DNA from: Nematostella vectensis
Lineage: Eukaryota > Cnidaria > Anthozoa > Actiniaria > Edwardsiidae
Direction of reading: 5' to 3'
Length of the DNA stretch: 64,000 nt
Assembly (NCBI RefSeq): GCF_932526225.1
Contig: NC_064037.1
Coordinates: forward strand, 682,001-746,000
The notes beneath the pieces were generated by a model. It ran no database searches. It was not told the origin of the DNA and saw nothing but the letters and a program-made list of their open reading frames with translations. The position numbers and the translations under genes were made by a program. Shown here in pieces: positions 12,819-24,272 of the stretch; within the stretch, counting starts at the first letter, position 1, and each line of letters opens with the position of its first letter.

Positions 12819-15800
12819 GGTTCGATTCCCGCTGATAGCCTATTTTTTTTTTTCTTTATTTTTTTTTTTAATATCGATACTTAATTATACTGTTCTTGGT
12901 GTGTCATGACATAAAAAGAAGGTATAGGGATATTTTTATGTACTCTCAGCATCTTTGATGTGCTCATGCTTTGTTCAGGATCCTGTACATATTTTATGCA
13001 CACAAGAACTAACTAGATTCCTTGGATAACTTGATTAAGTAGATTCTAACATAGAGCATAGCGCTCGATAGATTGATATACCTTTTTTTCCGAGTATACT
13101 GTTTTATTTTTCCTAATGTTACTTTTTGGAATTTACATTCGGAAAAAAAATTATCGATTGTAACCTTTTGGAGGTTACACTCGTAAAACGAATTCCCGAA
13201 TGTAACCCTGAAGCTTTTCCCGAATGTAACCTCCAGTCCGATGGTGACTTTGCTTGGGATAGTTTACGATACCAATAGTATTAAAAGTAATTTTCATTAC
13301 AATTCCATTCAGCTATGCCACGTTAGTCTTTCGTTGCGGGCACTTGACTACTAACGCAGCTACCCGGGTTCGATTCCCGCTGATAGCCTATTTTTTTTTT
13401 TCTTTATTTTTTTTTTTAATATCGATACTTAATTATACTGTTCTTGGTGTGTCATGACATAAAAAGAAGGTATAGGGATATTTTTATGTACTCTCAGCAT
13501 CTTTGATGTGCTCATGCTTTGTTCAGGATCCTGTACATATTTTATGCACACAAGAACTAACTAGATTCCTTGGATAACTTGATTAAGTAGATTCTAACAT
13601 AGAGCATAGCGCTCGATAGATTGATATACCTTTTTTTCCGAGTATACTGTTTTATTTTTCCTAATGTTACTTTTTGGAATTTACATTCGGAAAAAAAATT
13701 ATCGATTGTAACCTTTTGGAGGTTACACTCGTAAAACAAATTCCCGAATGTAACCCTGAAGCTTTTCCCGAATGTAACCTCCAGTCCGATGGTGACTTTG
13801 CTTGGGATAGTTTACCATACCAATAGTATTAAAAGTAATTTTAATTACAATTCCCTTCAGCAATGTCACGTTAGTCTTTCGTTGCGGGCACTTGACTACT
13901 AACGCAGCGACCCGGGTTCGATTCCCCCAGATAGCCTATTTTTTTTTTCTTTATTTTTTTTTTTAAAATATCGATACTTAATTATACTGTTCTTGGTGTG
14001 TAATGACATAAAAAGAAGGTATAGGGACATTTTTATGTACTCTCAGCATCTTTGATGTGCTCATGCTTTGTTCAGGATCCTGTACATATTTTATGCACAC
14101 AAGAACTAACTAGATTCCTTGGATAACATGATTAAGTAGATTCTAACATAGAGCATAGCGCTCGATAGATTGATATACCTTTTTTTCCGAGTATACTGTT
14201 TTATTTTTCCTAATGTTACTTTTTTGAATTTACATTCGGAAAAAAAATATCGATTGTAACCTTTTGGAGGTTACACTCGTAAAACGAATTCCCGAATGTA
14301 ACCCTGAAGCTTTTCCCGAATGTAACCTCCAGTCCGATTGTGACTTTGCTTGGGATAGTTTACGATACCAATAGTATTAAAAGTAATTTTCATTACAATT
14401 CCCTTCAGCAATGCCACGTTAGTCTTTCGTTGCGGGCACTTGACTACTAACGCAGCTACCCGGGTTCGATTCCCGCTGATAGCCTTTTTTTTTTTCTTTA
14501 TTTTTTTTTTAAATATCGATACTTAATTATACTGTTCTTGGTGTGTCATGACATAAAAAGAAGGTATAGGGACATTTTTATGTACTCTCAGCATCTTTGA
14601 TGTGCTCATGCTTTGTTCAGGATCCTGTACATATTTTATGCACACAAGAACTAACTAGATTCCTTGGATAACTTGATTAAGTAGATTCTAACATAGAGCA
14701 TAGCGCTCGATAGATTGATATACCTTTTTGTCCGAGTATACTGTTTTATTTTTCCTAATGTTACTTTTTGGAATTTACATTCGGAAAAAAAATTATCGAT
14801 TGTAACCTTTTGGAGGTTACACTCGTAAAACGAATTCCCGAAAGTAACCCTGAAGCTTTTCCCGAATGTAACCTCCAGTCCGATGGTGACTTTGCTTGGG
14901 ATAGTTTACAATACCAATAGTATTAAAAGTAATTTTCATTACAATTCCCTTCAGCAATGCCACGTTAGTCTTTCGTTGCGGGCACTTGACTACTAACGCA
15001 GCGACCCGGGTTCGATTCCCGCTGATAGCCTATTTTTTTTTCTTTATTTTTTTTTTCAAATATCGATACTTAATTATACTGTTCTTGGTGTGTCATGACA
15101 TAAAAAGAAGGTATAGGGACATTTTTATGTACTCTCAGCATCTTTGATGTGCTCATGCTTTGTTCAGGATCCTGTACATATTTTATGCACACAAGAACTA
15201 ACTAGATTCCTTGGATAACATGATTAAGTAGATTCTAACATAGAGCATAGCGCTCGATAGATTGATATACCTTTTTTTCCGAGTATACTGTTTTATTTTT
15301 CCTAATGTTACTTTTTTGAATTTACATTCGGAAAAAAAATATCGATTGTAACCTTTTGGAGGTTACACTCGTAAAACGAATTCCCGAATGTAACCCTGAA
15401 GCTTTTCCCGAATGTAACCTCCAGTCCGATTGTGACTTTGCTTGGGATAGTTTACGATACCAATAGTATTAAAAGTAATTTTCATTACAATTCCCTTCAG
15501 CTATGCCACGTTAGTCTTTCGTTGCGGGCACTTGACTACTAACGCAGCTACCCGGGTTCGATTCCCGCTGATAGCCTATTTTTTTTTCTTTATTTTTTTT
15601 TTAAATATCGATACTTAATTATACTGTTCTTGGTGTGTCATGACATAAAAAGAAGGTATAGGGACATTTTTATGTACTCTCAGCATCTTTGATGTGCTCA
15701 TGCTTTGTTCAGGATCCTGTACATATTTTATGCACACAAGAACTAACTAGATTCCTTGGATAACTTGATTAAGTAGATTCTAACATAGAGCATAGCGCTC

Positions 15801-16647
15801 GATAGATTGATATACCTTTTTTTCCGAGTATACTGTTTTATTTTTCCTAATGTTACTTTTTGGAATTTACATTCGGAAAAAAATTATCGATTGTAACCTT
15901 TTGGAGGTTACACTCGTAAAACAAATTCCCGAATGTAACCCTGAAGCTTTTCCCGAATGTAACCTCCAGTCCGATGGTGACTTTGCTTGGGATAGTTTAC
16001 CATACCAATAGTATTAAAAGTAATTTTAATTACAATTCCCTTCAGCAATGTCACGTTAGTCTTTCGTTGCGGGCACTTGACTACTAACGCAGCGACCCGG
16101 GTTCGATTCCCCCAGATAGCCTATTTTTTTTTTCTTTATTTTTTTTTTTTAAATATCGATACTTAATTATACTGTTCTTGGTGTGTAATGACATAAAAAG
16201 AAGGTATAGGGACATTTTTATGTACTCTCAGCATCTTTGATGTGCTCATGCTTTGTTCAGGATCCTGTACATATTTTATGCACAAAAGAACTAACTAGAT
16301 TCCTTGGATAACATGATTAAGTAGATTCTAACATAGAGCATAGCGCTCGATAGATTGATATACCTTTTTTTCCGAGTATACTGTTTTATTTTTCCTAATG
16401 TTACTTTTTTGAATTTACATTCGGAAAAAAAATATCGATTGTAACCTTTTGGAGGTTACACTCGTAAAACGAATTCCCGAATGTAACCCTGAAGCTTTTC
16501 CCGAATGTAACCTCCAGTCCGATTGTGACTTTGCTTGGGATAGTTTACGATACCAATAGTATTAAAAGTAATTTTCATTACAATTCCCTTCAGCAATGCC
16601 ACGTTAGTCTTTCGTTGCGGGCACTTGACTACTAACGCAGCTACCCG
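12819..16647. repeat. Four-monomer duplication (~2.19 kb) and monomer doublet
   Basis: Boxes 13367, 13915 and 14463 correspond to 15555, 16099 and 16648 (offsets 2184-2188 bp). Shared rare variants: TTTACCATACC with TTTTAATTACAA (about 13812 and 15998), ATTCCCCCAG (13915, 16099) and GTGTAATGAC (about 13996, 16183). Units ending at 12819 and 13367 share CCATTCAGCTATGCC, indicating a single-monomer duplication. Confidence 0.8.
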
Positions 16648-18282
16648 GGTTCGATTCCCGCTGATAGCCTATTTTTTTTTCTTTATTTTTTTTTTAAATA
16701 TCGATACTTAATTATACTGTTCTTGGTGTGTCATGACATAAAAAGAAGGTATAGGGACATTTTTATGTACTCTCAGCATCTTTGATGTGCTCATGCTTTG
16801 TTCAGGATCCTGTACATATTTTATGCACACAAGAACTAACTAGATTCCTTGGATAACTTGATTAAGTATATTCTAACATAGAGCATAGCGCTCGATAGAT
16901 TGATATACCTTTTTTTCCGAGTATACTGTTTTATTTTTCCTAATGTTACTTTTTGGAATTTACATTCGGAAAAAAAATTATCGATTGTAACCTTTTGGAG
17001 GTTACACTCGTAAAACAAATTCCCGAATGTAACCCTGAAGCTTTTCCCGAATGTAACCTCTAGTCCGATGGTGACTTTGCTTGGGATAGTTTACGATACC
17101 AATAGTATTAAAAGTAATTTTCATTACAATTCCCTTCAGCAATGCCACATTAGTCTTTCGTTGCGGGCACTTGACTACTAACGCAGCTACCCGGGTTCGA
17201 TTCCCGCTGAATGCCTATTTTTTTTCTTTATTTTTTTTTAAATATCGATACTAAAATTATACTGTTCTTGGTGTGTCATGACATAAAAAGAAGGTATAGG
17301 GACATTTTTATGTACTCTCAGCATCTTTGATGTGCTCATGCTTTGTTCAGGATCCTGTACATATTTTATGCACACAAGACCTAACTAGATTCCTTGGATA
17401 ACTTGATTAAGTAGATTCTAACATAGAGCATAGCGCTCGATAGATTGATATACCTTTTTTTCCGAGTATACTGTTTTATTTTTCCTAATGTTACTTTTTG
17501 GAATTTACATTCGGAAAAAAAATTATCGATTGTAACCTTTTGGAGGTTACACTCGTAAAACAAATTCCCGAATGTAACCCTGAAGCTTTTTCCGAATGTA
17601 ACCTCCAGTCCGATGTTGACTTTGCTTGGGATAGTTTACGATACCAATAGTATTAAAAGTAATTTTCATTACAATTCCCTTCAGCAATGCCACGTTAGTC
17701 TATCGTTGTGGGCACTTGACTACTAACGCACGACCCGGGTTCGATTCCCGCTGATAGCCTATTTTTTTACTTTCTTTTTTTTTAAATATCGATACTTAAT
17801 TATACTGTTCTTGGTGTGTCATGACATAAAAAGAAGGTATAGGGGCATTTTTATGTACTCTCAGCATCTTTGATGTGCTCATGCTTTGTTCAGGATCCTG
17901 TACATATTTTATGCACACAAGAACTAACTAGATTCCTTGGATAACTTGATTAAGTAGATTCTAACATAGAGCATAGCGTTCGATAGATTGATATACCTTT
18001 TTTTCCGAGTATACTGTTTTATTTTTCCTAATGTTACTTTTTTGGAATTTACATTCGGAAAAAAAATTATCGATTGTAACCTTTTGGAGGTTACACTCGT
18101 AAAACAAATTCCCGAATGTAACCCTGAAGCTTTTCCTGAATGTAACCTCCAGTCCGATGGTGACTTTGCTTGGGATAGTTTACGATACCAATAGTATTAA
18201 AAGTAATTTTCATTACAATTCCCTTCAGCAATGTCACGTTAGTCTTTCGTTGCGGGCACTTGACTACTAACGCAGCGACCTG
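16648..18282. repeat. Three-monomer cassette, copy 2
   Basis: It carries the same ordered markers as copy 1: AAGTATATTC (about 16866), GATACTAAAATT (about 17247), ATCGTTGTGGGC (about 17702) and TAGGGGCATT (about 17839). Private differences include GCTGAATGCC at about 17207 and loss of GC in AACGCACGACCC at about 17726, so it has diverged since the duplication. Confidence 0.8.
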
Positions 18283-19321
18283 GTTTCGATTCCCGCTGAT
18301 AGCCTATTTTTTTTTTCTTTATTTTTTTTTTTAAAATATCGATACTTAATTATACTGTTCTTGGTGTGTGACATAAAAAGAAGGTATAGGGACATTTTTA
18401 TGTACTCTCAGCATCTTTGATGTGCTCATGCTTTGTTCAGGATCCTGTGCATATTATAAGCACACAAGAACTAACTAGATTCCTTGGATAACATGATTAA
18501 GTAGATTCTAACATAGAGCATAGCGCTCGATAGATTGATATACCTTTTTTTCCGAGTATACTGTTTTATTTTTCCTAATGTTACTTTTTGGAATTTACAT
18601 TCGGAAAAAAAATTATCGATTGTAACCTTTTGGAGGTTACACTCGTAAAACAAATTCCCGAATGTAACCCTGAAGCTTTTCCCGAATGTAACCTCCAGTC
18701 CGATGGTGACTTTGCTTGGGATAGTTTACGATACCAATAGTATTAAAAGTAATTTTCATTACAATTCCCTTCAGTAATGCCACGTTAGTCTTTTGTTGCG
18801 GGCACTTGACTACTAACGCAGCGACCCGGGTTCGATTCCCGCTGATAGCCTATTTTTTTTTCTATTTTTTTTTTTAAATATCGATACTTAATTATACTGT
18901 TCTTGGTGTGTCATGACATAAAAAGAAGGTATAGGGATATTTTTATGTACTCTCAGCATCTTTGATGTGCTCATGCTTTGTTCAGGATCCTGTACATATT
19001 TTATGCACACAAGAACTAACTAGATTCCTTGGATAACTTGATTAAGTAGATTCTAACATAGAGCATAGCGCTCGATAGATTGATATACCTTTTTTCCGAG
19101 TATACTGTTTTATTTTTCCTAATGTTACTTTTTTGAATTTACATTCGGAAAAAAAAAATCGATTGTAACCTTTTGGAGGTTACACTCGTAAAACGAATTC
19201 CCGAATGTAACCCTGAAGCTTTTCCCGAATGTAACCTCCAGTCCGATGGTGACTTTGCTTGGGATAGTTTACGATACCAATAGTATTAAAAGTAATTTTC
19301 ATTACAATTCCCTTCAGCAAT

Positions 19322-19393
19322 GCCACGTTAGTCTTTCGTTGCGGGCACTTGACTACTAACGCAGCGACCCGGGTTCGATTCCCGCTGATAGCC
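19322..19393 (+). pseudogene. tRNA-like 72-nt element (one per monomer; best-preserved example)
   Basis: From GCCACGT to TAGCC is 72 nt, the length of a tRNA without CCA. T8 and A9 fall at the expected places. A D arm can fold (GTCT with GGGC: two Watson-Crick and two G-U pairs, 8-nt loop). The T arm has a canonical TTCGATT loop and four of five stem pairs (CCGGG/CCCGC, outer C-C mismatch). The acceptor stem pairs at only three of seven positions and the anticodon stem at two of five (loop CTACTAA), so this is not a functional tRNA. In each monomer the element spans from 50 nt before to 21 nt after the GG of the B box. An origin from a tRNA or tRNA-derived SINE is an inference; I cannot assign a parental isoacceptor. 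Confidence 0.55.
19372..19382 (+). promoter_or_regulatory. Pol III B-box match GGTTCGATTCC (repeated in almost every monomer)
   Basis: This matches all defined positions of the eukaryotic type 2 Pol III internal B-box consensus GGTTCGANNCC, which TFIIIC binds. The corresponding A-box position, 19329-19340, matches TRGCNNAGYNGG poorly (T, R, G and Y present; the AG and GG missing). Variants by monomer: AGTTCG at 3561, 5744, 6288, 7934, 9574 and 11214; GACTCC at 5198 and 19918; an extra-T form GTTTCG at 12304 and 18283; ATTCCCCCAG at 13915, 16099, 24273, 35756, 39029, 52139, 55414, 59778 and 61966. Binding or transcription is not shown by the sequence. Confidence 0.6.
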
Positions 19394-19395
19394 TA

Positions 19396-19418
19396 TTTTT
19401 TTTTCTTTTTTTTTTTTT
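19396..19418 (+). terminator. Oligo-T tract after tRNA-like element: possible Pol III terminator
   Basis: Two T runs (9 and 13 nt, split by one C) begin 2 nt after the tRNA-like element. Every monomer has an equivalent tract, typically TATTTTTTTT-CTTTA-TTTTTTTT followed by AAATATCGAT. Runs of four or more T on the non-template strand terminate Pol III, so a transcript starting near the tRNA-like 5' end would be about 75-85 nt. The tract is also the main source of monomer length variation. It could equally be a passive homopolymer. Confidence 0.45.
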
Positions 19419-19534
19419 CAAATATCGATACTTAATTATACTGTTCTTGGTGTGTCATGACATAAAAAGAAGGTATAGGGACATTTTTATGTACTCTCAG
19501 CATCTTTGATGTGCTCATGCTTTGTTCAGGATCC

Positions 19535-19553
19535 TGTGCATATTATATGCACA
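19535..19553. repeat. 19-bp perfect palindrome (9-bp arms, 1-nt centre)
   Basis: TGTGCATATTATATGCACA directly follows the BamHI site. I count 24 perfect copies, starting at 10831, 19535, 27170, 29910, 33190, 33735, 34283, 34828, 37557, 41381, 44112, 44656, 45204, 45749, 46297, 49028, 49571, 50119, 50663, 53941, 58849, 59942, 60491 and 62130. Most other monomers carry TGTACATATTTTATGCACA, with mismatched arms. Near-miss forms occur at about 12470 and 18447, and a half-converted form (TGTACATATTATATGCACA) at about 57759 and 58304. Confidence 0.9.
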
Positions 19554-19663
19554 CAAGAACTAACTAGATTCCTTGGATAACATGATTAAGTAGATTCTAA
19601 CATAGAGCATAGCGCTCGATAGATTGATATACCTTTTTTTCCGAGTATACTGTTTTATTTTTC

Positions 19664-19782
19664 CTAATGTTACTTTTTGGAATTTACATTCGGAAAAAAA
19701 ATTATCGATTGTAACCTTTTGGAGGTTACACTCGTAAAACAAATTCCCGAATGTAACCCTGAAGCTTTTCCCGAATGTAACC
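19664..19782. repeat. Intra-monomer cluster of GGTTACATTCGG-type microrepeats
   Basis: Two 29-nt segments (19664-19692 and 19706-19734) lie 42 bp apart and match at about 22 of 29 positions. They are followed by two exact copies of CCCGAATGTAACC (19746 and 19770), 24 bp apart. The core GGTTACATTCGG or its complement therefore recurs at least five times in about 120 bp, in both orientations. The cluster gives the periodic look of the reverse-strand translation in this region. It suggests the monomer itself grew from an older, shorter tandem repeat. Confidence 0.75.
19710..19730. repeat. Conserved hairpin: 8-bp stem, 5-nt loop
   Basis: TGTAACCT - TTTGG - AGGTTACA is a perfect inverted repeat, present in nearly all monomers. 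Exceptions: the GTAGG change near 3905, 34465 and 56851 and the CGAGG change near 21357 and 22991 each break one pair, and the deletion monomer near 12615 lacks the left arm. It forms the centre of the GGTTAC-type microrepeat cluster. No function can be assigned. Confidence 0.85.
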
Positions 19783-21012
19783 TCCAGTCCGATGGTGACT
19801 TTGCTTGGGATAGTTTACGATACCAATAGTATTAAAAGTAATTTTCATTACAATTCCCTTCAGCAATGTCACGTTAGTCTTTCGTTGCGGGAACTAGACT
19901 ACTAACGCAGCGACCCGGGTTCGACTCCCGCTGATAGCCTATTTTTTTTTCTTTATTTTTTTTTTAAATATCGATACTTAATTATACTGTTCTTGGTGTG
20001 TCATGACATAAAAAGAAGGTATAGGGACATTTTTATGTACTCTCAGCATCTTTGATGTGCTCATGCTTTGTTCAGGATCCTGTACATATTTTATGCACAC
20101 AAGAACTAACTAGATTCCTTGGATAACTTGATTAAGTAGATTCTAACATAGAGCATAGCGCTCGATAGATTGATATACCTTTTTTCCGAGTATACTGTTT
20201 TATTTTTCCTAATGTTACTTTTTTGAATTTACATTCGGAAAAAAAATTATCGATTGTAACCTTTTGGAGGTTACACTCGTAAAACGAATTCCCGAATGTA
20301 ACCCTGAAGCTTTTCCCGAATGTAACCTCCAGTCCGATGGTGACTTTGCTTGGGATAGTTTACGATACCAATAGTATTAAAAGTAATTTTCATTACAATT
20401 CCCTTCAGCAATGCCACGTTAGTCTTTCGTTGCGGGCACTTGACTACTAACGCAGCGACCCGGGTTCGATTCCCGCTGATAGTTTTTTTTTTTTTTTTCT
20501 TTATTTTTTTTTTCAAATATCGATACTTAATTATACTGTTCTTGGTGTGTCATGACATAAAAAGAAGGTATAGGGACATTTTTATGTACTCTCAGCATCT
20601 TTGATGTTCTCATGCTTTGTTCAGAATCCTGTACATATTTTATGCACACAAGAACTAACTAGATTCCTTGGATAACTTGATTAAGTAGATTCTAACATAG
20701 AGCATAGCGCTCGATAGATTGATATACCTTTTTTTCCGAGTATACTGTTTTATTTTTCCTAATGTTACTTTTTTGAATTTACATTCGGAAAAACAATTAT
20801 CGATTGTAACCTTTTGGAGGTTACACTCGTAAAACAAATTCCCGAATGTAACCCTGAAGCTTTTCCCGAATGTAACCTCCAGTCCGATGGTGACTTTGCT
20901 TGGGATAGTTTACGATACCAATAGTATTAAAAGTAATTTTCATTACAATTCCCTTCAGCAATGCCACGTTAGTCTATCGTTGCGGGCACTTGACTACTAA
21001 CGCAGCGACCCG

Positions 21013-24000
21013 GGTTCGATTCCCGCTGATAGCCTATTTTTTTTTTATTTTTATTTTTTAAATATCGATACTTAATTATACTGTGTTTGGTGTGTCATGA
21101 CATAAAAAGAAGGTATAGGGACATTTTTATGTACTCTCAGCATCTTTGATGTTCTCATGCTTTGTTCAGGATCCTGTACATATTTTATGCACACAAGAAC
21201 TAACTAGATTCCTTGGATAACTTGATTAAGTAGATTCTAACATAGAGCATAGTGCTCGATAGATTGATATACCTTTTTTCCGAGTATACTGTTTTATTTT
21301 TCCTAATGTTACTTTTTTGAATTTACATTCGGAAAAAAAATTATCGATTGTAACCTTTTCGAGGTTACACTCGTAAAACAAATTCCCGAATGTAACCCTG
21401 AAGCTTTTCCCGAATGTAACCTCCAGTCCGATGGTGACTTTGCTTGGGATAGTTTACGATACCAATAGTATTAAAAGTAATTTTCATTACAATTCCCTTC
21501 AGCAATGCCACGTTAGTCTTTTGTTGCGGGCACTTGACTACTAACGCAGCGACCCGGGTTCGATTCCCGCTGATAGCCTATTTTTTTTCTTTATTTTTTT
21601 TTTAAATATCGATACTTAATTATACTGTTCTTGGTGTGTCATGACATAAAAAGAAGGTATAGGGACATTTTTATGTACTCTCGGCATCTTTGATGTGCTC
21701 ATGCTTTGTTCAGGATCCTGTACATATTTTATGCACACAAGAACTAACTAGATTCCTTGGATAACTTGATTAAGTAGATTCTAACATAGAGCATAGCGCT
21801 CGATAGATTAATATACCTTTTTTTCCGAGTATACTGTTTTATTTTTCCTAATGTTACTTTTTGGAATTTACATTCGGAAAAAAAATTATCGATTGTAACC
21901 TTTTGGAGGTTACACTCGTAAAACAAATTCCCGAATGTAACCCTGAAGCTTTTCCCGAATGTAACCTCCAGTCCGATGGTGACTTTGCTTGGGATAGTTT
22001 ACGATACCAATAGTATTAAAAGTAATTTTCATTACAATTCCCTTCAGCAATGCCACGTTAGTCTATCGTTGCGGGCACTTGACTACTAACGCAGCGACCC
22101 GGGTTCGATTCCCGCTGATAGCCTATTTTTTTACTTTCTTTTTGTTTTTAAATATCGATACTTAATTATACTGTTCTTGGTGTGTCATGACATAAAAAGA
22201 AGGTATAGGGGCATTTTTATGTACTCTTAGCATCTTTGATGTGCTCATGCTTTGTTCAGGATCCTGTACATATTTTATGCACACAAGAACTAACTAGATT
22301 CCTTGGATAACTTGATTAAGTAGATTCTAACATAGAGCATAGCGCTCGATAGATTGATATACCTTTTTTTCCGAGTATACTGTTTTATTTTTCCTAATGT
22401 TACTTTTTTGAATTTACATTCGGAAAAAAAATTATCGATTGTAACCTTTTGGAGGTTACACTCGTAAAACAAATTCCCGAATGTAACCCTGAAGCTTTTC
22501 CCGAATGTAACCTCCAGTCCGATGGTGACTTTGCTTGGGATAGTTTACGATACCAATAGTATTAAAAGTAATTTTCATTACAATTCCCTTCACCAATGCC
22601 ACGTTAGTCTATCGTTGCGGGCACTTGACTACTAACGCAGCGACCCGGGTTCGATTCCCGCTGATAGCCTATTTTTTTTTTATTTTTATTTTTTAAATAT
22701 CGATACTTAATTATACTGTTCTTGGTGTGTCATGACATAAAAAGAAGGTATAGGGACATTTTTATGTACTCTCAGCATCTTTGATGTTCTCATGCTTTGT
22801 TCAGGATCCTGTACATATTTTATGCACACAAGAACTAACTAGATTCCTTGGATAACTTGATTAAGTAGATTCTAACATAGAGCATAGCGCTCGATAGATT
22901 GATATACCTTTTTTCCGAGTATACTGTTTTATTTTTCCTAATGTTACTTTTTTGAATTTACATTCGGAAAAAAAATTATCGATTGTAACCTTTTCGAGGT
23001 TACACTCGTAAAACAAATTCCCGAATGTAACCCTGAAGCTTTTCCCGAATGTAACCTCCAGTCCGATGGTGACTTTGCTTGGGATAGTTTACGATACCAA
23101 TAGTATTAAAAGTAATTTTCATTACAATTCCCTTCAGCAATGCCACGTTAGTCTTTTGTTGCGGGCACTTGACTACTAACGCAGCGACCTGGGTTCGATT
23201 CCCGCTGATAGCCTATTTTTTTTTTTTTAAATATCGATACTTAATTATACTGTTCTTGGTGTGTCATGACATAAAAAGAAGGTATAGGGACATTTTTATG
23301 TACTCTCGGCATCTTTGATGTGCTCATGCTTTGTTCAGGATCCTGTACATATTTTATGCACACAAGAACTAACTAGATTCCTTGGATAACTTGATTAAGT
23401 AGATTCTAACATAGAGCATAGCGCTCGATAGATTGATATACCTTTTTTTCCGAGTATACTGTTTTATTTTTCCTAATGTTACTTTTTGGAATTTACATTC
23501 GGAAAAAAAATTATCGATTGTAACCTTTTGGAGGTTACACTCGTAAAACAAATTCCCGAATGTAACCCTGAAGCTTTTCCCGAATGTAACCTCCAGTCCG
23601 ATGGTGACTTTGCTTGGGATAGTTTACGATACCAATAGTATTAAAAGTAATTTTCATTACAATTCCCTTCAGCAATGCCACGTTAGTCTATCGTTGCGGG
23701 CACTTGACTACTAACGCAGCGACCCGGGTTCGATTCCCGCTGATAGCCTATTTTTTTACTTTCTTTTTGTTTTTAAATATCGATACTTAATTATACTGTT
23801 CTTGGTGTGTCATGACATAAAAAGAAGGTATAGGGACATTTTTATGTACTCTCGGCATCTTTGATGTGCTCATGCTTTGTTCAGGATCCTGTACATATTT
23901 TATGCACACAAGAACTAACTAGATTCCTTGTATAACTTGATTAAGTAGATTCTAACATAGAGCATAGCGCTCGATAGATTGATATACCTTTTTTTCCGAG

Positions 24001-24272
24001 TATACTGTTTTATTTTTCCTAATGTTACTTTTTGGAATTTACATTCGGAAAAAAAATTATCGATTGTAACCTTTTGGAGGTTACACTCGTAAAACAAATT
24101 CCCGAAAGTAACCCTGAAGCTTTTCCCGAATGTAACCTTCAGTCCGATGGTGACTTTGCTTGGGATAGTTTACGATACCAATAGTATTAAAAGTAATTTT
24201 CATTACAATTCCCTTCAGCAATGTCACGTTAGTCTTTCGTTGCGGGCACTTGACTACTAACGCAGCGACCCG
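21013..24272. repeat. Three-monomer higher-order repeat, ~1.635 kb, two copies
   Basis: Monomers at boxes 21013, 21557 and 22102 match those at 22648, 23192 and 23727. Shared markers: TTTATTTTTATTTTTTAAA (about 21045 and 22679), CTTTTCGAGG (about 21356 and 22990), CTCGGCATC (about 21680 and 23306) and CTTTCTTTTTGTTTTTAAA (about 22135 and 23759). The second copy is shorter because one T tract is contracted (535-bp interval). Confidence 0.85.

Larger units (their letters stand above)
19372..19917 (+). repeat. Representative 546-bp monomer with internal map
   Basis: I use this unit as the reference map. B box 19372-19382; T-rich tract 19396-19418; first ATCGAT 19424-19429; BamHI GGATCC 19529-19534; 19-bp palindrome 19535-19553; AGCGCT 19611-19616; 29-nt microrepeat 19664-19692; second ATCGAT 19704-19709; its diverged 42-bp-offset partner 19706-19734, which contains the hairpin 19710-19730; CCCGAATGTAACC at 19746-19758 and again at 19770-19782 (24 bp apart), with HindIII AAGCTT at 19762-19767 between them; next tRNA-like stretch 19868-19939. 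Other monomers follow the same order with scattered substitutions and homopolymer length changes. The choice of unit start is arbitrary in a tandem array. Confidence 0.93.
18283..21012. repeat. Array segment: mixed monomers incl. palindrome-bearing units
   Basis: Boxes at 18283, 18829, 19372, 19918 and 20463. The unit at 19372 carries the perfect palindrome; the one after 18283 carries a one-base-off version (ATAAGCAC). The unit at 20463 has lost the GCCTA between GCTGATA and the T tract, so its T run starts directly after GATAG. No non-satellite sequence. Confidence 0.82.

Noticed and set aside
19322-19393. Functional tRNA gene
   Set aside because: Acceptor and anticodon stems pair at only 3 of 7 and 2 of 5 positions, and the A box is poor. 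Only the T arm and B box are convincing, so it is listed as tRNA-like.
19372-19393. CENP-B box (TTCG-N4-A-NN-CGGG)
   Set aside because: Checked on both strands around the CGGG/CCCG-containing segments; none fits the required spacing.
20271-20516. 81-codon reverse frame with a lysine-rich start
   Set aside because: The lysines come from the poly-T tract read on the opposite strand; it spans the tRNA-like element and spacer of a single unit that lost GCCTA.
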